DNA of 64,000 nucleotides from Legionella donaldsonii (GCF_900452385.1 NZ_UGOA01000001.1:2427501-2491500), one strand, 5' to 3'; numbered from the stretch's first letter, positions 17,584 through 27,396 are shown. Numbers and translations: made by a program. The notes: generated by a model not told the origin, from the sequence alone.

Positions 17584-17757
17584 ATGAGTACTCAACGTTT
17601 TGATGATTTTGAGATAGGGCTTGAAGAAAGTATTAACTCAACGGAAATGAGCACTGAAACTCATCTAAGTACCAAATTGGAACGACGCCGGCGTATTGAA
17701 GACATTTTTGAACAAAAACGTTTGCGCGAAGAGTTGGGCGAATTCGATCTGGCTTAA
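17584..17757 (+). CDS. Small PA3496-family protein
   Basis: A 57-residue ORF with an excellent ribosome binding site (AAAGGAGG, seven bases before the ATG). It begins MSTQRFDDFEIGLEESINSTEM and ends in a charged helix KLERRRRIEDIFEQKRLREELGEFDLA. The C-terminal RRRIE...QKRLREELG pattern is that of the PA3496 family of short gammaproteobacterial proteins, annotated as a putative envelope-integrity or regulatory protein with no firm function. It stands alone between hairpin repeats and the end of rsmJ. Confidence 0.75.
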   Translation: MSTQRFDDFEIGLEESINSTEMSTETHLSTKLERRRRIEDIFEQKRLREELGEFDLA

Positions 17758-17785
17758 GGCTGATTGAAACATGGTGCTAGCTTGA

Positions 17786-17873
17786 GTGCCTAAGCGTTGC
17801 TTTTCGGATATCATCGCGGAGCATATTTACTAATCTGTGAGCAGCAAGGTATAGAAAATCAAAGTTTAGGTAC
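17786..17873. repeat. Degenerate long hairpin related to the one at 50537
   Basis: Inverted arms of 20 bases, GTGCCTAAGCGTTGCTTTTC (17786-17805) and the reverse complement of 17854-17873, GTACCTAAACTTTGATTTTC, matching at 15 of 20 positions. The arms and the inner GAGCAGCAAG...AGAAAATC resemble the element at 50537-50643 (GTGCTTATGGCTTGATTTTC and GAGCAGCGAAGCACAGAAAATC), so this may be an old copy of the same family. Confidence 0.5.
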
Positions 17874-17893
17874 TTAGATAGTGTCATCAACCT

Positions 17894-18634
17894 TTAAGTT
17901 TTATTGTCAAAAGCAGAAGCATTTGCATAGATATCGAACCGAACTGTTTTGCCTGCGATACTGCTAGTCGGTGGCAACAGGGCAGGCAAATGCTGCGGCC
18001 ATTTAACGACTACTCGTTTAAGAGCCTTGGTTTTGGCTAACGCTAAAAGCGCTAATGCATCTTCATCAGTACCAATTAGCTGTTGCAAGGCTTGCATGTC
18101 TTTCTTGACCAGTGCCGCTTTTTGCCGTTGTGGATGCATGGGATCCATATAAATAACTTCTGGGTAGGCATTCAAAGGCAAATCTTGTAAATAATGAAGC
18201 GCATCACAGTGTTTTACTTTCAGTTTCAAGCGCTCTTTGGAATGCTCATCACGGCGCATCAAAGCATCAGCAAGTAAGACAGCCATTATCGGCTGACGCT
18301 CTATCATAAGCACTTCCGCACCGAAACTGGCGAGTACAGCAGCGTCTCTCCCCCACCCAGCCGTTACGTCAATAATTCGCGTCCCTGGACCCGGTTTGCA
18401 AGCACGTACCAATCCCTGTTTTTTCCCCGCATCACGGCGTTTTTGCCAGGTCGAGGTGGTAAAATCCGCATACAAGGGTGAAAAAGCAGGAATTTTAAGA
18501 ACCAATCTCTCGCTGGTCACTAACAATTGTCTGGCAGCTTGATTATTTATCTCGAGTCCCAATTGTACAGCAAGCTGTTCTGCTTCCTCCTCCAGCGCTT
18601 CATTTTCGTAGCCAATTGCCAACTGATCATTCAT
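17894..18634 (-). CDS. rsmJ: 16S rRNA (guanine-1516-N2)-methyltransferase
   Basis: SAM-dependent methylation of G1516 in 16S rRNA (RsmJ/YhiQ family). Motif I is ITDVTAGWGRDAAVLASFG-like (IIDVTAGWGRDAA), followed by MIERQPIMAVLLADAL and the characteristic YMDPMHPQRQKAALVKKDMQAL. An ATG at 18658 would add eight residues, but the ATG at 18634 forms an ATGA overlap with the gmhB stop, the same junction as between glyS and gmhB, so 246 residues is more likely. It is the last gene of glyQ-glyS-gmhB-rsmJ. Confidence 0.9.
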   Translation of the reverse strand: MNDQLAIGYENEALEEEAEQLAVQLGLEINNQAARQLLVTSERLVLKIPAFSPLYADFTTSTWQKRRDAGKKQGLVRACKPGPGTRIIDVTAGWGRDAAVLASFGAEVLMIERQPIMAVLLADALMRRDEHSKERLKLKVKHCDALHYLQDLPLNAYPEVIYMDPMHPQRQKAALVKKDMQALQQLIGTDEDALALLALAKTKALKRVVVKWPQHLPALLPPTSSIAGKTVRFDIYANASAFDNKT

Positions 18635-19176
18635 GGTGCTAGTAACTGCTCGACACATTGCGCAAGCGAATTAAAAACAGGGACATGGGAATAGGCTTGT
18701 AAAGCAATTCTATCGGTCATTGGTGAAAAAACCAGTAGTGGTTTTGCGCCTACAGCTTCTGCGGCCTGAATATCAGATACTCTGTCTCCAATAAAGGGCG
18801 TATCAATCAAAGTACACTCTAATTTTCTTGCTAATGCATAGAGCATCCCTGGATTTGGTTTGCGACAAAAACAACCTTGATCGGGCATGTGGATACAATA
18901 CTCTATTGCTTCAATTTCTCCTCCTGCAGCACGTACATGTTGCAAGAGTTTTTCATGAATAGCAGCAAGGGCTTCCTCATTATAATAACCACGGGAAACA
19001 CCCGATTGATTCGTAGCAACACCAATACGATACCCGGCCCTGGTTAAAGCGGCGATCGCCTCAACACTACCAGGTAAAAAGATAAACTCATCAACTGATT
19101 TAATATAGTGAAGAGAGTCCTGGTTAATTACGCCATCTCTGTCTAACAGAACTACTTTCGAAAGATGTCTATTCAT
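18631..19176 (-). CDS. gmhB: D-glycero-D-manno-heptose 1,7-bisphosphate 7-phosphatase
   Basis: A 181-residue HAD phosphatase of ADP-heptose synthesis for lipopolysaccharide. The nucleophile motif is LLDRDGVINQD (first Asp at about residue 11). The family's zinc cysteines are seen in EYCIHMPDQGCFCRKPNPGML, which marks GmhB rather than a histidinol phosphatase. Motif IV is FIGDRVSDIQAAEAVGA. The start overlaps the glyS stop as ATGA and the end overlaps the rsmJ start in the same way, so the three are translationally coupled. The glyS-gmhB link is frequent in gammaproteobacteria. Confidence 0.93.
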   Translation of the reverse strand: MNRHLSKVVLLDRDGVINQDSLHYIKSVDEFIFLPGSVEAIAALTRAGYRIGVATNQSGVSRGYYNEEALAAIHEKLLQHVRAAGGEIEAIEYCIHMPDQGCFCRKPNPGMLYALARKLECTLIDTPFIGDRVSDIQAAEAVGAKPLLVFSPMTDRIALQAYSHVPVFNSLAQCVEQLLAP

Positions 19177-21254
19177 AAGTCAATTTGTAAGAGAGAAATA
19201 TCTGCAACGCCTTGTAACAGTGTTTGCAAACGAGCCAATAAACTCAACCGATTCATTTTAACGTCTTTATTATCAACCATCACCATGACATGTTCAAAAA
19301 AAGCGTCTACTGGTTCGCGTAAATTGGCAAGCTGGGTAAGAATAGGCCCATAATCACCTGATGCGTAAAGAGGCTGCACCATATTTTCCATTGCATGTAA
19401 ATGCGTATAAAGTGCCTTTTCAGCGCCTTCTTCCAACAACGCTTCATCAATAGCTGAAAAGCCACTTTGCTCCGCTTGCTGTAACAAATTATTTACGCGT
19501 TTACAGGCTGCTGATAAAACAACTGCTTCCGGTTGTCTAGTAAAGACTGCCAGCGCTTTAATCCGTTTATCAAAGTCATACAACCAATCCTCTTGACGGG
19601 CACGAACCGCGTGGACCAGATCAATACCCAAATTGTGGCTCTGATAATAAGACTGCATCCGTTCCAATATAAATGGCTGCAGTTCTGCCAAAGAGACCTT
19701 TGCTTCTGCCGGCAAGGTATCGGCATACATTGTCACTGTTTTTTCTATTAACTCAGACAAACAAAGTTTTACTGGCGTTGCAAGCAACAACCGTACAACT
19801 GCGAGCGCGTGACGACGTAACTTAAATGGATCCTTAACACCAGAAGGTTTTTGACCAATAGCAAAAATACCTACCAAAGTATCCAATCGCTCAACCAGGG
19901 ATAAGGCCAGTCCTAAATCGGTTTTAGGTAATTGATCCGCTGCAAACCGAGGCATATATTGCTCATTCAAGGCAATTGCCACGCCCTCTGTTTCCTTGTC
20001 ATGATGAGCATAATAATACCCCATCAAACCTTGTAACTCAGGAAATTCCCCGACCATCCCAGTCAAGAGATCACATTTACTCAATTCTGCTGCCCGCTGG
20101 GCTTCCTTCTCATTTAATCGAAGTGGCGAAGCCAAATAAGTCATTAAACCTTGCATACGCTTGGCTTTATCATACAAACTACCTAAACGTGCCTGAAAAA
20201 CAACTTTCTTAGTGGCCTCAATATGATCGCTCAACGCCAGCTCTTTATCCTTGCGAAAGAAGAAAGCGGCATCACTTAACCTGGCACGCATGACTTTCTC
20301 ATTACCATTGATAACCTGCTTCGGGTTGGTACTGCGAATGTTACTAACTGTAATGAAATTTGCCAGCAATTTTCCACTGCTATTTTGTAAAGCAAAACAT
20401 TTTTGGTGTGACTGCATGGACGCAATCAACGCTTCTGCAGGTACCTCCAGAAAATCCTGATCAAAGCTGGCACTCAATGCTTGCGGCCATTCAACAATTG
20501 AAGTGACTTCATCAAGCAACTCATCTGGCATGATTGCTTGCGCACCCTGTTCTTTGGCAAGTTGTTCTACTTGTTTAACAATCAATGCCCGACGCTTACT
20601 AAAATCAGCAATCACAAACGCCTCTTGTAATAATGCTTCATAGTCTTGTGGTTTTTTTATTTCTATTGCTTGCGGGTGATGAAAACGGTGGCCATAGCTA
20701 TGACATCCAGTCTTTACCCCTAAAATATCACAAGCTATTACTTCATTTCCGAACAGCATAACCGCCCAGTGGACTGGCCGCGCAAATTCAGCATCACCAT
20801 TGCCCCAACGCATGGGTTTAGCAACGGGTAAGGTTGCTAATACCTGGTTAATCATCGTGGGCAATAATTCACTTGTTTTTGCCCCCTTAACAGTAGATTC
20901 ATGAACCAGCCATTCACCTTTATCCGTTTTAATGGCGACTAAATCACGTACATCGACACCACAAGATTTAGCAAAACCTAATAAGGCTGCTGTAGGTTTA
21001 CCCTCTGTATCATAAGCAGCGGCCAGAGCAGGACCACGTCGAGATATAATTTGGCTAGGCTGTTCATCTTGCAGGCCAGACACAAGAAAAGCCAAACGTC
21101 TTGGTGTTGCGAAAGACTTTATCCCAGCGTGATTAATCTTTGCCTTATCCAACATAGCTAAAAAATTATTTGCCAAAGCATCAGCTAAAGGCCAAACAGC
21201 CGCAGAGGGAAGCTCTTCACAACCTAATTCAAATAAAAAGTCATTTGCCATCAC
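19173..21254 (-). CDS. glyS: Glycyl-tRNA synthetase beta subunit
   Basis: The 693-residue beta chain of the bacterial alpha2beta2 glycyl-tRNA synthetase, which carries the tRNA-binding functions. It starts with the family signature [15 protein letters not shown] and has [26 protein letters not shown] and [16 protein letters not shown]. The C-terminal anticodon-binding part ([22 protein letters not shown]) is intact. The gene overlaps the end of glyQ by 14 bases and the start of gmhB by four. Confidence 0.97.
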   Translation of the reverse strand: MMANDFLFELGCEELPSAAVWPLADALANNFLAMLDKAKINHAGIKSFATPRRLAFLVSGLQDEQPSQIISRRGPALAAAYDTEGKPTAALLGFAKSCGVDVRDLVAIKTDKGEWLVHESTVKGAKTSELLPTMINQVLATLPVAKPMRWGNGDAEFARPVHWAVMLFGNEVIACDILGVKTGCHSYGHRFHHPQAIEIKKPQDYEALLQEAFVIADFSKRRALIVKQVEQLAKEQGAQAIMPDELLDEVTSIVEWPQALSASFDQDFLEVPAEALIASMQSHQKCFALQNSSGKLLANFITVSNIRSTNPKQVINGNEKVMRARLSDAAFFFRKDKELALSDHIEATKKVVFQARLGSLYDKAKRMQGLMTYLASPLRLNEKEAQRAAELSKCDLLTGMVGEFPELQGLMGYYYAHHDKETEGVAIALNEQYMPRFAADQLPKTDLGLALSLVERLDTLVGIFAIGQKPSGVKDPFKLRRHALAVVRLLLATPVKLCLSELIEKTVTMYADTLPAEAKVSLAELQPFILERMQSYYQSHNLGIDLVHAVRARQEDWLYDFDKRIKALAVFTRQPEAVVLSAACKRVNNLLQQAEQSGFSAIDEALLEEGAEKALYTHLHAMENMVQPLYASGDYGPILTQLANLREPVDAFFEHVMVMVDNKDVKMNRLSLLARLQTLLQGVADISLLQIDL

Positions 21255-22146
21255 ACACCTTTTGCATAGGGAATCCTAGCGCCTCGCGCGCCTCATAATA
21301 AGCTTGTGCCACTGATCGGGATAAATGGCGTACTCGTAAAATATAGCGCTGCCTTTCCGTTACAGAAATCGCTCGTCGTGCATCTAACAAGTTAAAGGCA
21401 TGGGACGCTTTAATGACCATTTCATACGCCGGTAAAGGCAGATTCAAAGCAACCAGCTTTTCTGCCTCCCCTTCGTAGTAATCAAACTGTTTAAACAAAG
21501 CATCCACATTGGCGTGTTCGAAATTGTAAGCTGACATTTCAACTTCGTTTTGATGAAACACATCACCATAGGTGACTACACCCTGTGCTGTTTCACACCA
21601 AGGCAAATCGAACATATTATCCACGCCTAACACGTACATAGCCAATCGCTCAAGGCCATAAGTCAATTCACCTGTAATTGGTTTACATACTAAACCACCC
21701 ACTTGTTGAAAATAGGTGAACTGCGATACCTCCATACCATTTTGCCAAACTTCCCAGCCTAGTCCCCAGGCCCCCAACGTAGGTGATTCCCAATTATCTT
21801 CGACAAAGCGAAGATCATCTGCCAACGGATCAACACCCAAGGCACGTAGAGAGTTCAAGTACTTTTCTTGTATATCGAGGGGAGATGGTTTCAAAATTAC
21901 CTGAAACTGATAATAATGCTGGCCCCGGTTAGGGTTTTCCCCGTAGCGCCCATCAGTTGGTCGTCGCGAAGGTTGCACATAGGCTACTGACCATGGTTCA
22001 GGGCCTATCGCTCGTAAAAAAGTAGCCGGGTGAAAAGTCCCAGCCCCTACTTCCATATCCAAAGGTTGTAATAATACACAGCCTTCTGCAGCCCAAAATT
22101 GCTGCAGGGCTAATATAATATCCTGGAAAGTACTGGGTTTTGTCAT
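21241..22146 (-). CDS. glyQ: Glycyl-tRNA synthetase alpha subunit
   Basis: The catalytic alpha chain of glycyl-tRNA synthetase. The frame stays open to 22347, but the family starts at [23 protein letters not shown], which gives 301 residues with the ATG at 22146. The extra upstream codons translate a dispersed repeat and are not protein. Conserved stretches are [46 protein letters not shown] and [16 protein letters not shown]. First gene of the operon with glyS, gmhB and rsmJ. Confidence 0.97.
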   Translation of the reverse strand: MTKPSTFQDIILALQQFWAAEGCVLLQPLDMEVGAGTFHPATFLRAIGPEPWSVAYVQPSRRPTDGRYGENPNRGQHYYQFQVILKPSPLDIQEKYLNSLRALGVDPLADDLRFVEDNWESPTLGAWGLGWEVWQNGMEVSQFTYFQQVGGLVCKPITGELTYGLERLAMYVLGVDNMFDLPWCETAQGVVTYGDVFHQNEVEMSAYNFEHANVDALFKQFDYYEGEAEKLVALNLPLPAYEMVIKASHAFNLLDARRAISVTERQRYILRVRHLSRSVAQAYYEAREALGFPMQKVCDGK

Positions 22147-22229
22147 GTTTGTCTCAAAATAACGAGTAAAGCTCTTTATGAATGGCAAGATACTATCATT
22201 CTTTCCGCTCACACCAGAAGGAATAAGTA

Positions 22230-22340
22230 GACTTCTCTCGAAACTTGCTGCATTGAAGGCAGAAAAAGAAAACACGGAGCTCGGAACCCTGGTATACAGG
22301 ATTCGAGCGCCACATCGAATGCAGTCGTATTTCGAAAGAT
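22230..22340. repeat. Dispersed hairpin repeat, copy C
   Basis: Copy of the repeat at 1072-1213, in opposite orientation and shortened in the centre. It keeps GACTTCT, ACACGGAGC, GAACC and AGGATTCGAGC in the same order with similar spacing. Its arms (TCTCTCGAAAC and the reverse complement of GTTTC-like TTTCGAAAGA) still pair. It lies 84 bases upstream of glyQ, so it probably sits in the 5' leader or promoter region of the glyQ operon. The rest of the 324-base gap to the DsbA-like gene has only the hairpin at 22351-22386. Confidence 0.75.
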
Positions 22341-22350
22341 AATCCAAGGA

Positions 22351-22386
22351 CTAAGCCTATTACCTATCCCATTATAACAGGCTTAG
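22351..22386 (-). terminator. Hairpin between dsbA-like gene and glyQ, possible terminator
   Basis: An 8-bp stem CTAAGCCT / AGGCTTAG separated by 20 bases. It lies 85 bases after the stop codon of the DsbA-like gene on the minus strand. There is no strong T tract, so a terminator role is uncertain. Confidence 0.35.
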
Positions 22387-22470
22387 TCAGTATCTGCTTT
22401 AGTGGCAGTTCTCTTGCTAATTATCCTTAACGCAATGACTCTGTTTTACTAACCAGAGCATTCAACCGGT

Positions 22471-23253
22471 TTATTGATTGGAAGCTGCTTTCTTAATCAA
22501 TTCTTGCAAGGCTTCTTCCCCGGCAGCACCTGGAATAAATGATGGCACACTGCCTTCTTTAAATTTACCGGCTGGCGTAGCAGCAACAATAAACGCAGGT
22601 GTACCCATCAAACGCAATTTTTCTGCAAGCTCACGATTAGCATTTAAAGCATCAGTCACTGCTTTGCTGTTCATATCTGTTTTAAGTTTTGCCATATTCA
22701 GACCGAGTGATTTTGCAGTACTCAATATCAGTTGTTCATTCAAACGCTTTTCTTGCTTGAGTAACGCATCATGCATCGCTTGATATTTTCCTTGCATGCC
22801 AGCTGCCAACGCTGCTCTGGATGCTAATTCGGAACTTTTACCGAAAATAGGAAACTCTTTATAAACAATACGGAGATTATTGTCTTTCTTGACTAAATCA
22901 CTAAGTACAGATGCCATTTTCTTGCAATGAATGCATTGGTAATCAAAAAATTCAACCAGGGTTACGTTACCTTTGGGATTGCCGGCAACAGCCATACTAT
23001 CATTAAACAATTGACTGGCATTATCTTTAATCGCTGCCTGTGCTTGCTGTTGCATGGTTTGCTGCTGCTTTTGCTGCAACGCTTGTGAAGCTTCTATTAA
23101 CACCTCAGGATTATTCACTAAATAATCATGGACTACTTTTTCAATCGCTTTTTTTTGCGCGTCAGTCATAGTATCAGTATCGGCAGCCATTACTACCGGC
23201 GAGTTCATTGCTGTGATCAATGCGCCCGCTGCTAATAAACTTGTAAATTTCAC
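22471..23253 (-). CDS. DsbA/Com1-like periplasmic thiol oxidoreductase
   Basis: 260 residues. A signal peptide (about residues 1-23, ending VVMAAD) exports it. Residues 25-75 are a helical region (AIEKVVHDYLVNNPEVLIEASQALQQKQQQ), the N-terminal dimerisation domain seen in Com1, ScsC and Legionella DsbA2. A thioredoxin fold follows with active site QCIHCKKM (Cys-Ile-His-Cys) and the cis-proline loop MGTPAF. It most likely forms or shuffles disulfides in secreted and envelope proteins. GGGGAAAGG lies ahead of the ATG. It appears to be a single-gene unit. Confidence 0.88.
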   Translation of the reverse strand: MKFTSLLAAGALITAMNSPVVMAADTDTMTDAQKKAIEKVVHDYLVNNPEVLIEASQALQQKQQQTMQQQAQAAIKDNASQLFNDSMAVAGNPKGNVTLVEFFDYQCIHCKKMASVLSDLVKKDNNLRIVYKEFPIFGKSSELASRAALAAGMQGKYQAMHDALLKQEKRLNEQLILSTAKSLGLNMAKLKTDMNSKAVTDALNANRELAEKLRLMGTPAFIVAATPAGKFKEGSVPSFIPGAAGEEALQELIKKAASNQ

Positions 23254-23511
23254 ACCTTTCCCCTTATTGATGATTAGATTGTCAGACCTACGTAGGCTGA
23301 ATTTCGAAAATCGAACTCAGATTCGTTAGGACTATCCTTTATTTTGACAACAGAAACGTAGCACCAGCTTACGCTAAATTCAATAGACTTTTTTCGAAAC
23401 TGGGTTGTAGCAGCCTATTGCTTCATCATTGCCCCTGGATCTTGTATAAGTACGATGCATTTTATGGATAACGTTCAAACAGAAACCTGTTTTATATCGA
23501 ATCCACGTTAC

Positions 23512-25686
23512 TTAAAAGGGCATGCAATCCTCAAGTATGGTCAAATTGGCATACGCTAAAACCAGCCATTTGCTGCCTTCCTCTGCAAATTTTATTTGCA
23601 CCCGTGTTTGAGCACCACTACCCTCAACAGCAAGCACTACTCCCTGGCCAAATTTAGCATGGGTTACACTTTGACCAAGCTTTAAGCCTGCTTCTTTAGC
23701 AACCGCAGAAGCTAAGTTTTTGGGCGATACTGGTATTTGCATACGTGATTTGACACGTACTTCATCCACCAATCCTTCTGGTAATTCCCGTAAAAAACGT
23801 GAGGGTCGATGGTACTCTTCCCTCCCATATTGACGGCGAACTTCGGCATATGACAGGACTAATTTCTCCATCGCTCGGGTCATACCCACATAACACAAAC
23901 GACGCTCCTCTTCTAAACGGCCAGGCTCCTCTACAGACTGTCTACCGGGGAAAACCCCTTCTTCCATACCAACCAAGAAAACTAATGGGAATTCCAACCC
24001 TTTAGCGGCATGCAAGGTCATCAGATGCACATACCGTTCATGCTCCTCAGCCTGCATCTCGCCTGCTTCCAAAGAAGCATGGGCCAGGAAGGCAACCAAT
24101 AAAGGCAATTCTTCCTCAGCATCTTGTTCATAACGAAACTGTTTGGCTGCATTGATCAATTCTTGCAAGTTATCCAAACGCGATTCTGATTTATCACCCT
24201 TTATTTTTGCAAAGTGCGCATACAAACCACTAAGTTCAATGACAACCTCGATTTGCCCATCTAACTCCATAGAGAGAGTATCGGTCTGCAGTTTTTCAAT
24301 GAGTGCCATAAAATTAGCTAAAGCGGAAGCAGCTCGTTGCGGCAAAAGCTCTTTTTGTAAGAGAAGCTTGGCCGAGCGCCATAACGAAATCTGTTCTGTT
24401 TTCGCTTGCTGACGCAACTCTTCCAGCGTTTTTTCGCCGATACCGCGGGTAGGAAAATTCACAATGCGTTCAAATGCTGTATCATCATCACAATTAGCCA
24501 GGAGACGCAGGTAAGCCAGTGTATCTTTTACCTCTGCCCGCTCAAAAAACCGTACACCACCATGAATACGATAAGCAATACCGGCACGCAGTAACGCTTC
24601 TTCTATAACACGCGATTGAGCATTGGAACGATACAAAACTGCAATTTCATGGGCACCCCGCCCCTGATTAATTTCCATGGCAATGCGTTCACTAACAAAA
24701 CGCGCTTCTTCCAATTCATTGAAAGCACTATAGACAACAATCTTTTCGCCAGCAGCACCAGCAGTCCACAAACGTTTACCCATGCGTGAATTATTGTTGG
24801 TAATCAAGGCATTGGCAGCATCGAGAATGGTCGCTGTTGAACGATAATTTTGTTCCAGTTTAATAATTTGGGTGCCTTTAAAATCATGCGAAAACTGCTC
24901 AATATTTTCTACCTTGGCACCACGCCAACCGTAGATAGATTGATCATCATCACCTACGGCCATTACCGCCGTATGTTCACCTGCTAGTAAGCGAATCCAA
25001 GCGTACTGTATTGTATTAGAATCTTGAAATTCATCCACCAAAATAGCCTGGAACCGTTGGCGGTAATGAGCCAAGAGATCAGCGTTATCGCGCAATAATT
25101 CATGGGTACGTAACAATAACTCAGCAAAATCAATCACTCCGGCAGTCTGACATGCTTGTTCATAAGCCTTGTAAATCTGGATTAGCGTGCGAGTTGGACC
25201 ATAAGGCAGTGCATTAATATGCTGCGGCCTTAACCCTTCATCTTTTTTACTATTAATAAACGCTTGGGCTTGTTTTACCGGCCACTGCTCATCATCGAGA
25301 TTCAAAGCAGCAATCACCCGCTTAATAATGCGCGCCTGATCTTCACTATCCAGAATGTGAAATTGTTCAGGTAATTTAGCTGCCTGGTAGTGCCGACGCA
25401 GTAAACGATGGCATAAGCCATGAAAAGTACCGACCCAAAGTCCCAACAAGGGTGTTTTAAGCATGGCGTTTAGTCGTGCCTTCATCTCACCGGCTGCTTT
25501 ATTGGTAAAAGTTACCGCCAGAATCGCATGCGGAGATAATTGCTCTTGCTCAATAAGCCAGGCAATACGACTAACCAGGACCTGTGTTTTACCACTCCCT
25601 GCACCAGCCAAAACAAGGATATTGCCTAAAGGCGCCGTCACCGCTTCACGCTGTTTCTCATTTAATCCATCAAGCAGTGCTTTCAT
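23512..25686 (-). CDS. uvrD: DNA helicase II
   Basis: A 724-residue superfamily 1A 3'-5' helicase that acts in nucleotide-excision and mismatch repair. Walker A is LVLAGAGSGKTQVL (about residues 25-38), motif Ia TFTNKAAGEMKAR, motif II VDEFQDSN, motif III DDQSIYGWRGA, motif IV EQNYRS, motif V LMTLHAAKGLEF and motif VI CYVGMTRAMEKL. The C-terminal Tudor-like segment (LGQSVTHAKFGQGVVLAVEGSG) is present. It seems to be monocistronic, with 258 bases to the next gene and no feature that I can name there. Confidence 0.96.
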   Translation of the reverse strand: MKALLDGLNEKQREAVTAPLGNILVLAGAGSGKTQVLVSRIAWLIEQEQLSPHAILAVTFTNKAAGEMKARLNAMLKTPLLGLWVGTFHGLCHRLLRRHYQAAKLPEQFHILDSEDQARIIKRVIAALNLDDEQWPVKQAQAFINSKKDEGLRPQHINALPYGPTRTLIQIYKAYEQACQTAGVIDFAELLLRTHELLRDNADLLAHYRQRFQAILVDEFQDSNTIQYAWIRLLAGEHTAVMAVGDDDQSIYGWRGAKVENIEQFSHDFKGTQIIKLEQNYRSTATILDAANALITNNNSRMGKRLWTAGAAGEKIVVYSAFNELEEARFVSERIAMEINQGRGAHEIAVLYRSNAQSRVIEEALLRAGIAYRIHGGVRFFERAEVKDTLAYLRLLANCDDDTAFERIVNFPTRGIGEKTLEELRQQAKTEQISLWRSAKLLLQKELLPQRAASALANFMALIEKLQTDTLSMELDGQIEVVIELSGLYAHFAKIKGDKSESRLDNLQELINAAKQFRYEQDAEEELPLLVAFLAHASLEAGEMQAEEHERYVHLMTLHAAKGLEFPLVFLVGMEEGVFPGRQSVEEPGRLEEERRLCYVGMTRAMEKLVLSYAEVRRQYGREEYHRPSRFLRELPEGLVDEVRVKSRMQIPVSPKNLASAVAKEAGLKLGQSVTHAKFGQGVVLAVEGSGAQTRVQIKFAEEGSKWLVLAYANLTILEDCMPF

Positions 25687-25790
25687 TAATCCCCTCTTGT
25701 AGACGCATTAGATTTCAAAAAAAGTATTATCTTAAATTTAGCAGTCAAAGACAAAGTTTTGCTATGCTAATTTTATCCGGTTCACAGGGT

Positions 25791-25914
25791 CAGGAATTAT
25801 AAAAAACGCCGAGGTCGAGGAAAAATTTGATGTTAACCAGGGAGTTTAGCCTGACTAAATGACCGAATTAAAATCAAATTTTAACGAAGAGATCGGATTT
25901 TTTCGTAAGTCCTG
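25791..25914. repeat. Dispersed hairpin repeat with CAGGACTTAC ends, long copy
   Basis: A 124-base imperfect palindrome. The left arm starts CAGGAATTATAAAAAACG and contains AAAAATTTGATGTTAA. The right arm, in reverse complement, starts CAGGACTTACGAAAAAAT and contains AAAATTTGATTTTAA. A shorter relative lies at 12320-12389. It fills the gap between uvrD and the aminopeptidase-like gene, whose promoters must lie in or beside it. Confidence 0.75.
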
Positions 25915-25976
25915 AGAGTATCTTTTCAATATCCCTGTGCAAGTATAAGATGATATTAAAAATTAGCGAGCCTATT

Positions 25977-26936
25977 ATGCATACTCTCTATCCTCCCATT
26001 AAGCCTTACAAATGCAGCGAATTGCCGGTTAGTGAACCCCATGTACTTTATGTGGAAGAAACCGGTAACCCAAATGGTTTACCAGTGCTCGTGCTACATC
26101 CGGGTCCAGGGGCCGAGGGAGCCAATCATCTACGTCGTTTTTTTGATCCCCAAATTTATCGCATCGTCTTATTTGATCAGCGTGGTTGCGGACGCTCAAC
26201 GCCCCATGCTGAACTTAAGAATAATAACACGCAAAATTTGCTTGATGACATCGATACCATTCGCGATTACTTAAACATAACACGCTTTGTATTATTTGGT
26301 GGGGGTTGGGGTTCACTGCTGGCTTTGCTCTATGCTCAATTATATCCGCAGCAGGTACACGCCTTGCTATTACATCATGTTTTTTTAGGCCGACAACGGG
26401 ATATAGATTGGTTTTACCGTCAAGGTGCAAATCTAATCTATCCGGATTATTGGCAAGAATTCATTAGCCTTGTACCCTTGGAAGAGCAAAATCACCTTAC
26501 TCATTATTATGCCAGATGCCTGCAAGGCGACAATGAAGTCGCTCGTATGGCTGCTGCCAAACACTGGGCATTATGGCAAGCACGCTGCAGTAGTTTACAA
26601 CCGCATGCGAACGTTATTGAACACTATAGCGAACCCCATTTTGCTCTGGCACTTGCCACCCTGGAATCGTATTTCATTAATAATCACTTTTTTATTGAAG
26701 AAAATCAGGTTCTGGCTAATGTGCATAAAATTAGACACCTGCCTACTTATCTTATTCACGGTCGTTACGATATGATATGTCCATTGGCAGGGGCTTGGGA
26801 ATTACATCAAGCCCTGCCTGCTTCAAATTTAAGAATAGTGAGAGAAGCAGGCCATTCGGATCAAGAAACAGGGATTATTGATGCTCTAATTGCCGCCGGC
26901 AAAGAAATTTCTCGTCAAGGTTTGGATGTATGTTAG
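25977..26936 (+). CDS. Proline iminopeptidase homologue lacking the nucleophile serine
   Basis: An alpha/beta hydrolase colinear with proline iminopeptidase (S33), about 319 residues from the ATG at 25977; an ATG at 25950 would add nine. RIVLFDQRGCGRSTPHAE and IDWFYRQGA are typical. The expected nucleophile motif FGGSWGS reads FGGGWGS (codons from 26295), so Gly110 replaces the catalytic Ser. The oxyanion motif HGGPG reads HPGPG. The other triad members are in place: Asp265 in GRYDMICP and His293 in AGHSDQ. Either it is not a peptidase or it works without the usual nucleophile. The end overlaps dtd by seven bases. Confidence 0.85.
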   Translation: MHTLYPPIKPYKCSELPVSEPHVLYVEETGNPNGLPVLVLHPGPGAEGANHLRRFFDPQIYRIVLFDQRGCGRSTPHAELKNNNTQNLLDDIDTIRDYLNITRFVLFGGGWGSLLALLYAQLYPQQVHALLLHHVFLGRQRDIDWFYRQGANLIYPDYWQEFISLVPLEEQNHLTHYYARCLQGDNEVARMAAAKHWALWQARCSSLQPHANVIEHYSEPHFALALATLESYFINNHFFIEENQVLANVHKIRHLPTYLIHGRYDMICPLAGAWELHQALPASNLRIVREAGHSDQETGIIDALIAAGKEISRQGLDVC

Positions 26937-27367
26937 TTGTAGTACAACGGGTTAGTGAAGCAAAAGTCGTTATTAATGACCAGATTATGGGCGAGACTGC
27001 TCAAGGCTTATTGATTCTTTGTGGTTTTGAACAGGCTGATGAAGAATCTACCCTGCTTCGTATGCTGGAAAAATGTCTTAATTATCGCATTTTTAGTGAT
27101 GAGCAAGGCAAAATGAATTTAAGCCTTAAGGAGATAGGAGGTGGTTTATTATTAGTACCTCAATTTACCTTAGTAGCAGACACAAAGAAAGGATTACGCC
27201 CCAGCTTTTCTAAAGCAGCAACACCAGAAACAGGACGATTACTATTTAATCAACTCCTGCATTTTGCTTTTAAAATGCATCCGAAGGTAGCCAGTGGTCA
27301 GTTTGGTGCTGATATGCAAGTTCATCTTTGTAACGATGGTCCAGTCACTTTTTTACTGCAATTTTAG
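26930..27367 (+). CDS. dtd: D-aminoacyl-tRNA deacylase
   Basis: 145 residues, the normal DTD length. It hydrolyses D-amino acids wrongly attached to tRNA. Signature segments are VVVQRVSEAKVVI at the N-terminus, the SQFT-type catalytic motif as VPQFTLVADTKKGLRPSFSKAATPE, and the C-terminal NDGPVTFLL carrying the Gly-cisPro-like chirality-checking loop. It overlaps the preceding hydrolase gene and is probably cotranscribed with it. Confidence 0.95.
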   Translation: MLVVVQRVSEAKVVINDQIMGETAQGLLILCGFEQADEESTLLRMLEKCLNYRIFSDEQGKMNLSLKEIGGGLLLVPQFTLVADTKKGLRPSFSKAATPETGRLLFNQLLHFAFKMHPKVASGQFGADMQVHLCNDGPVTFLLQF

Positions 27368-27396
27368 GGTCTGTTGGCAGGTCTACTATCATGGCC

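Noticed and set aside
22147-22347. 67 extra codons at the start of glyQ
   Set aside because: They translate dispersed repeat copy C. The family starts at the ATG at 22146 and the length then fits.
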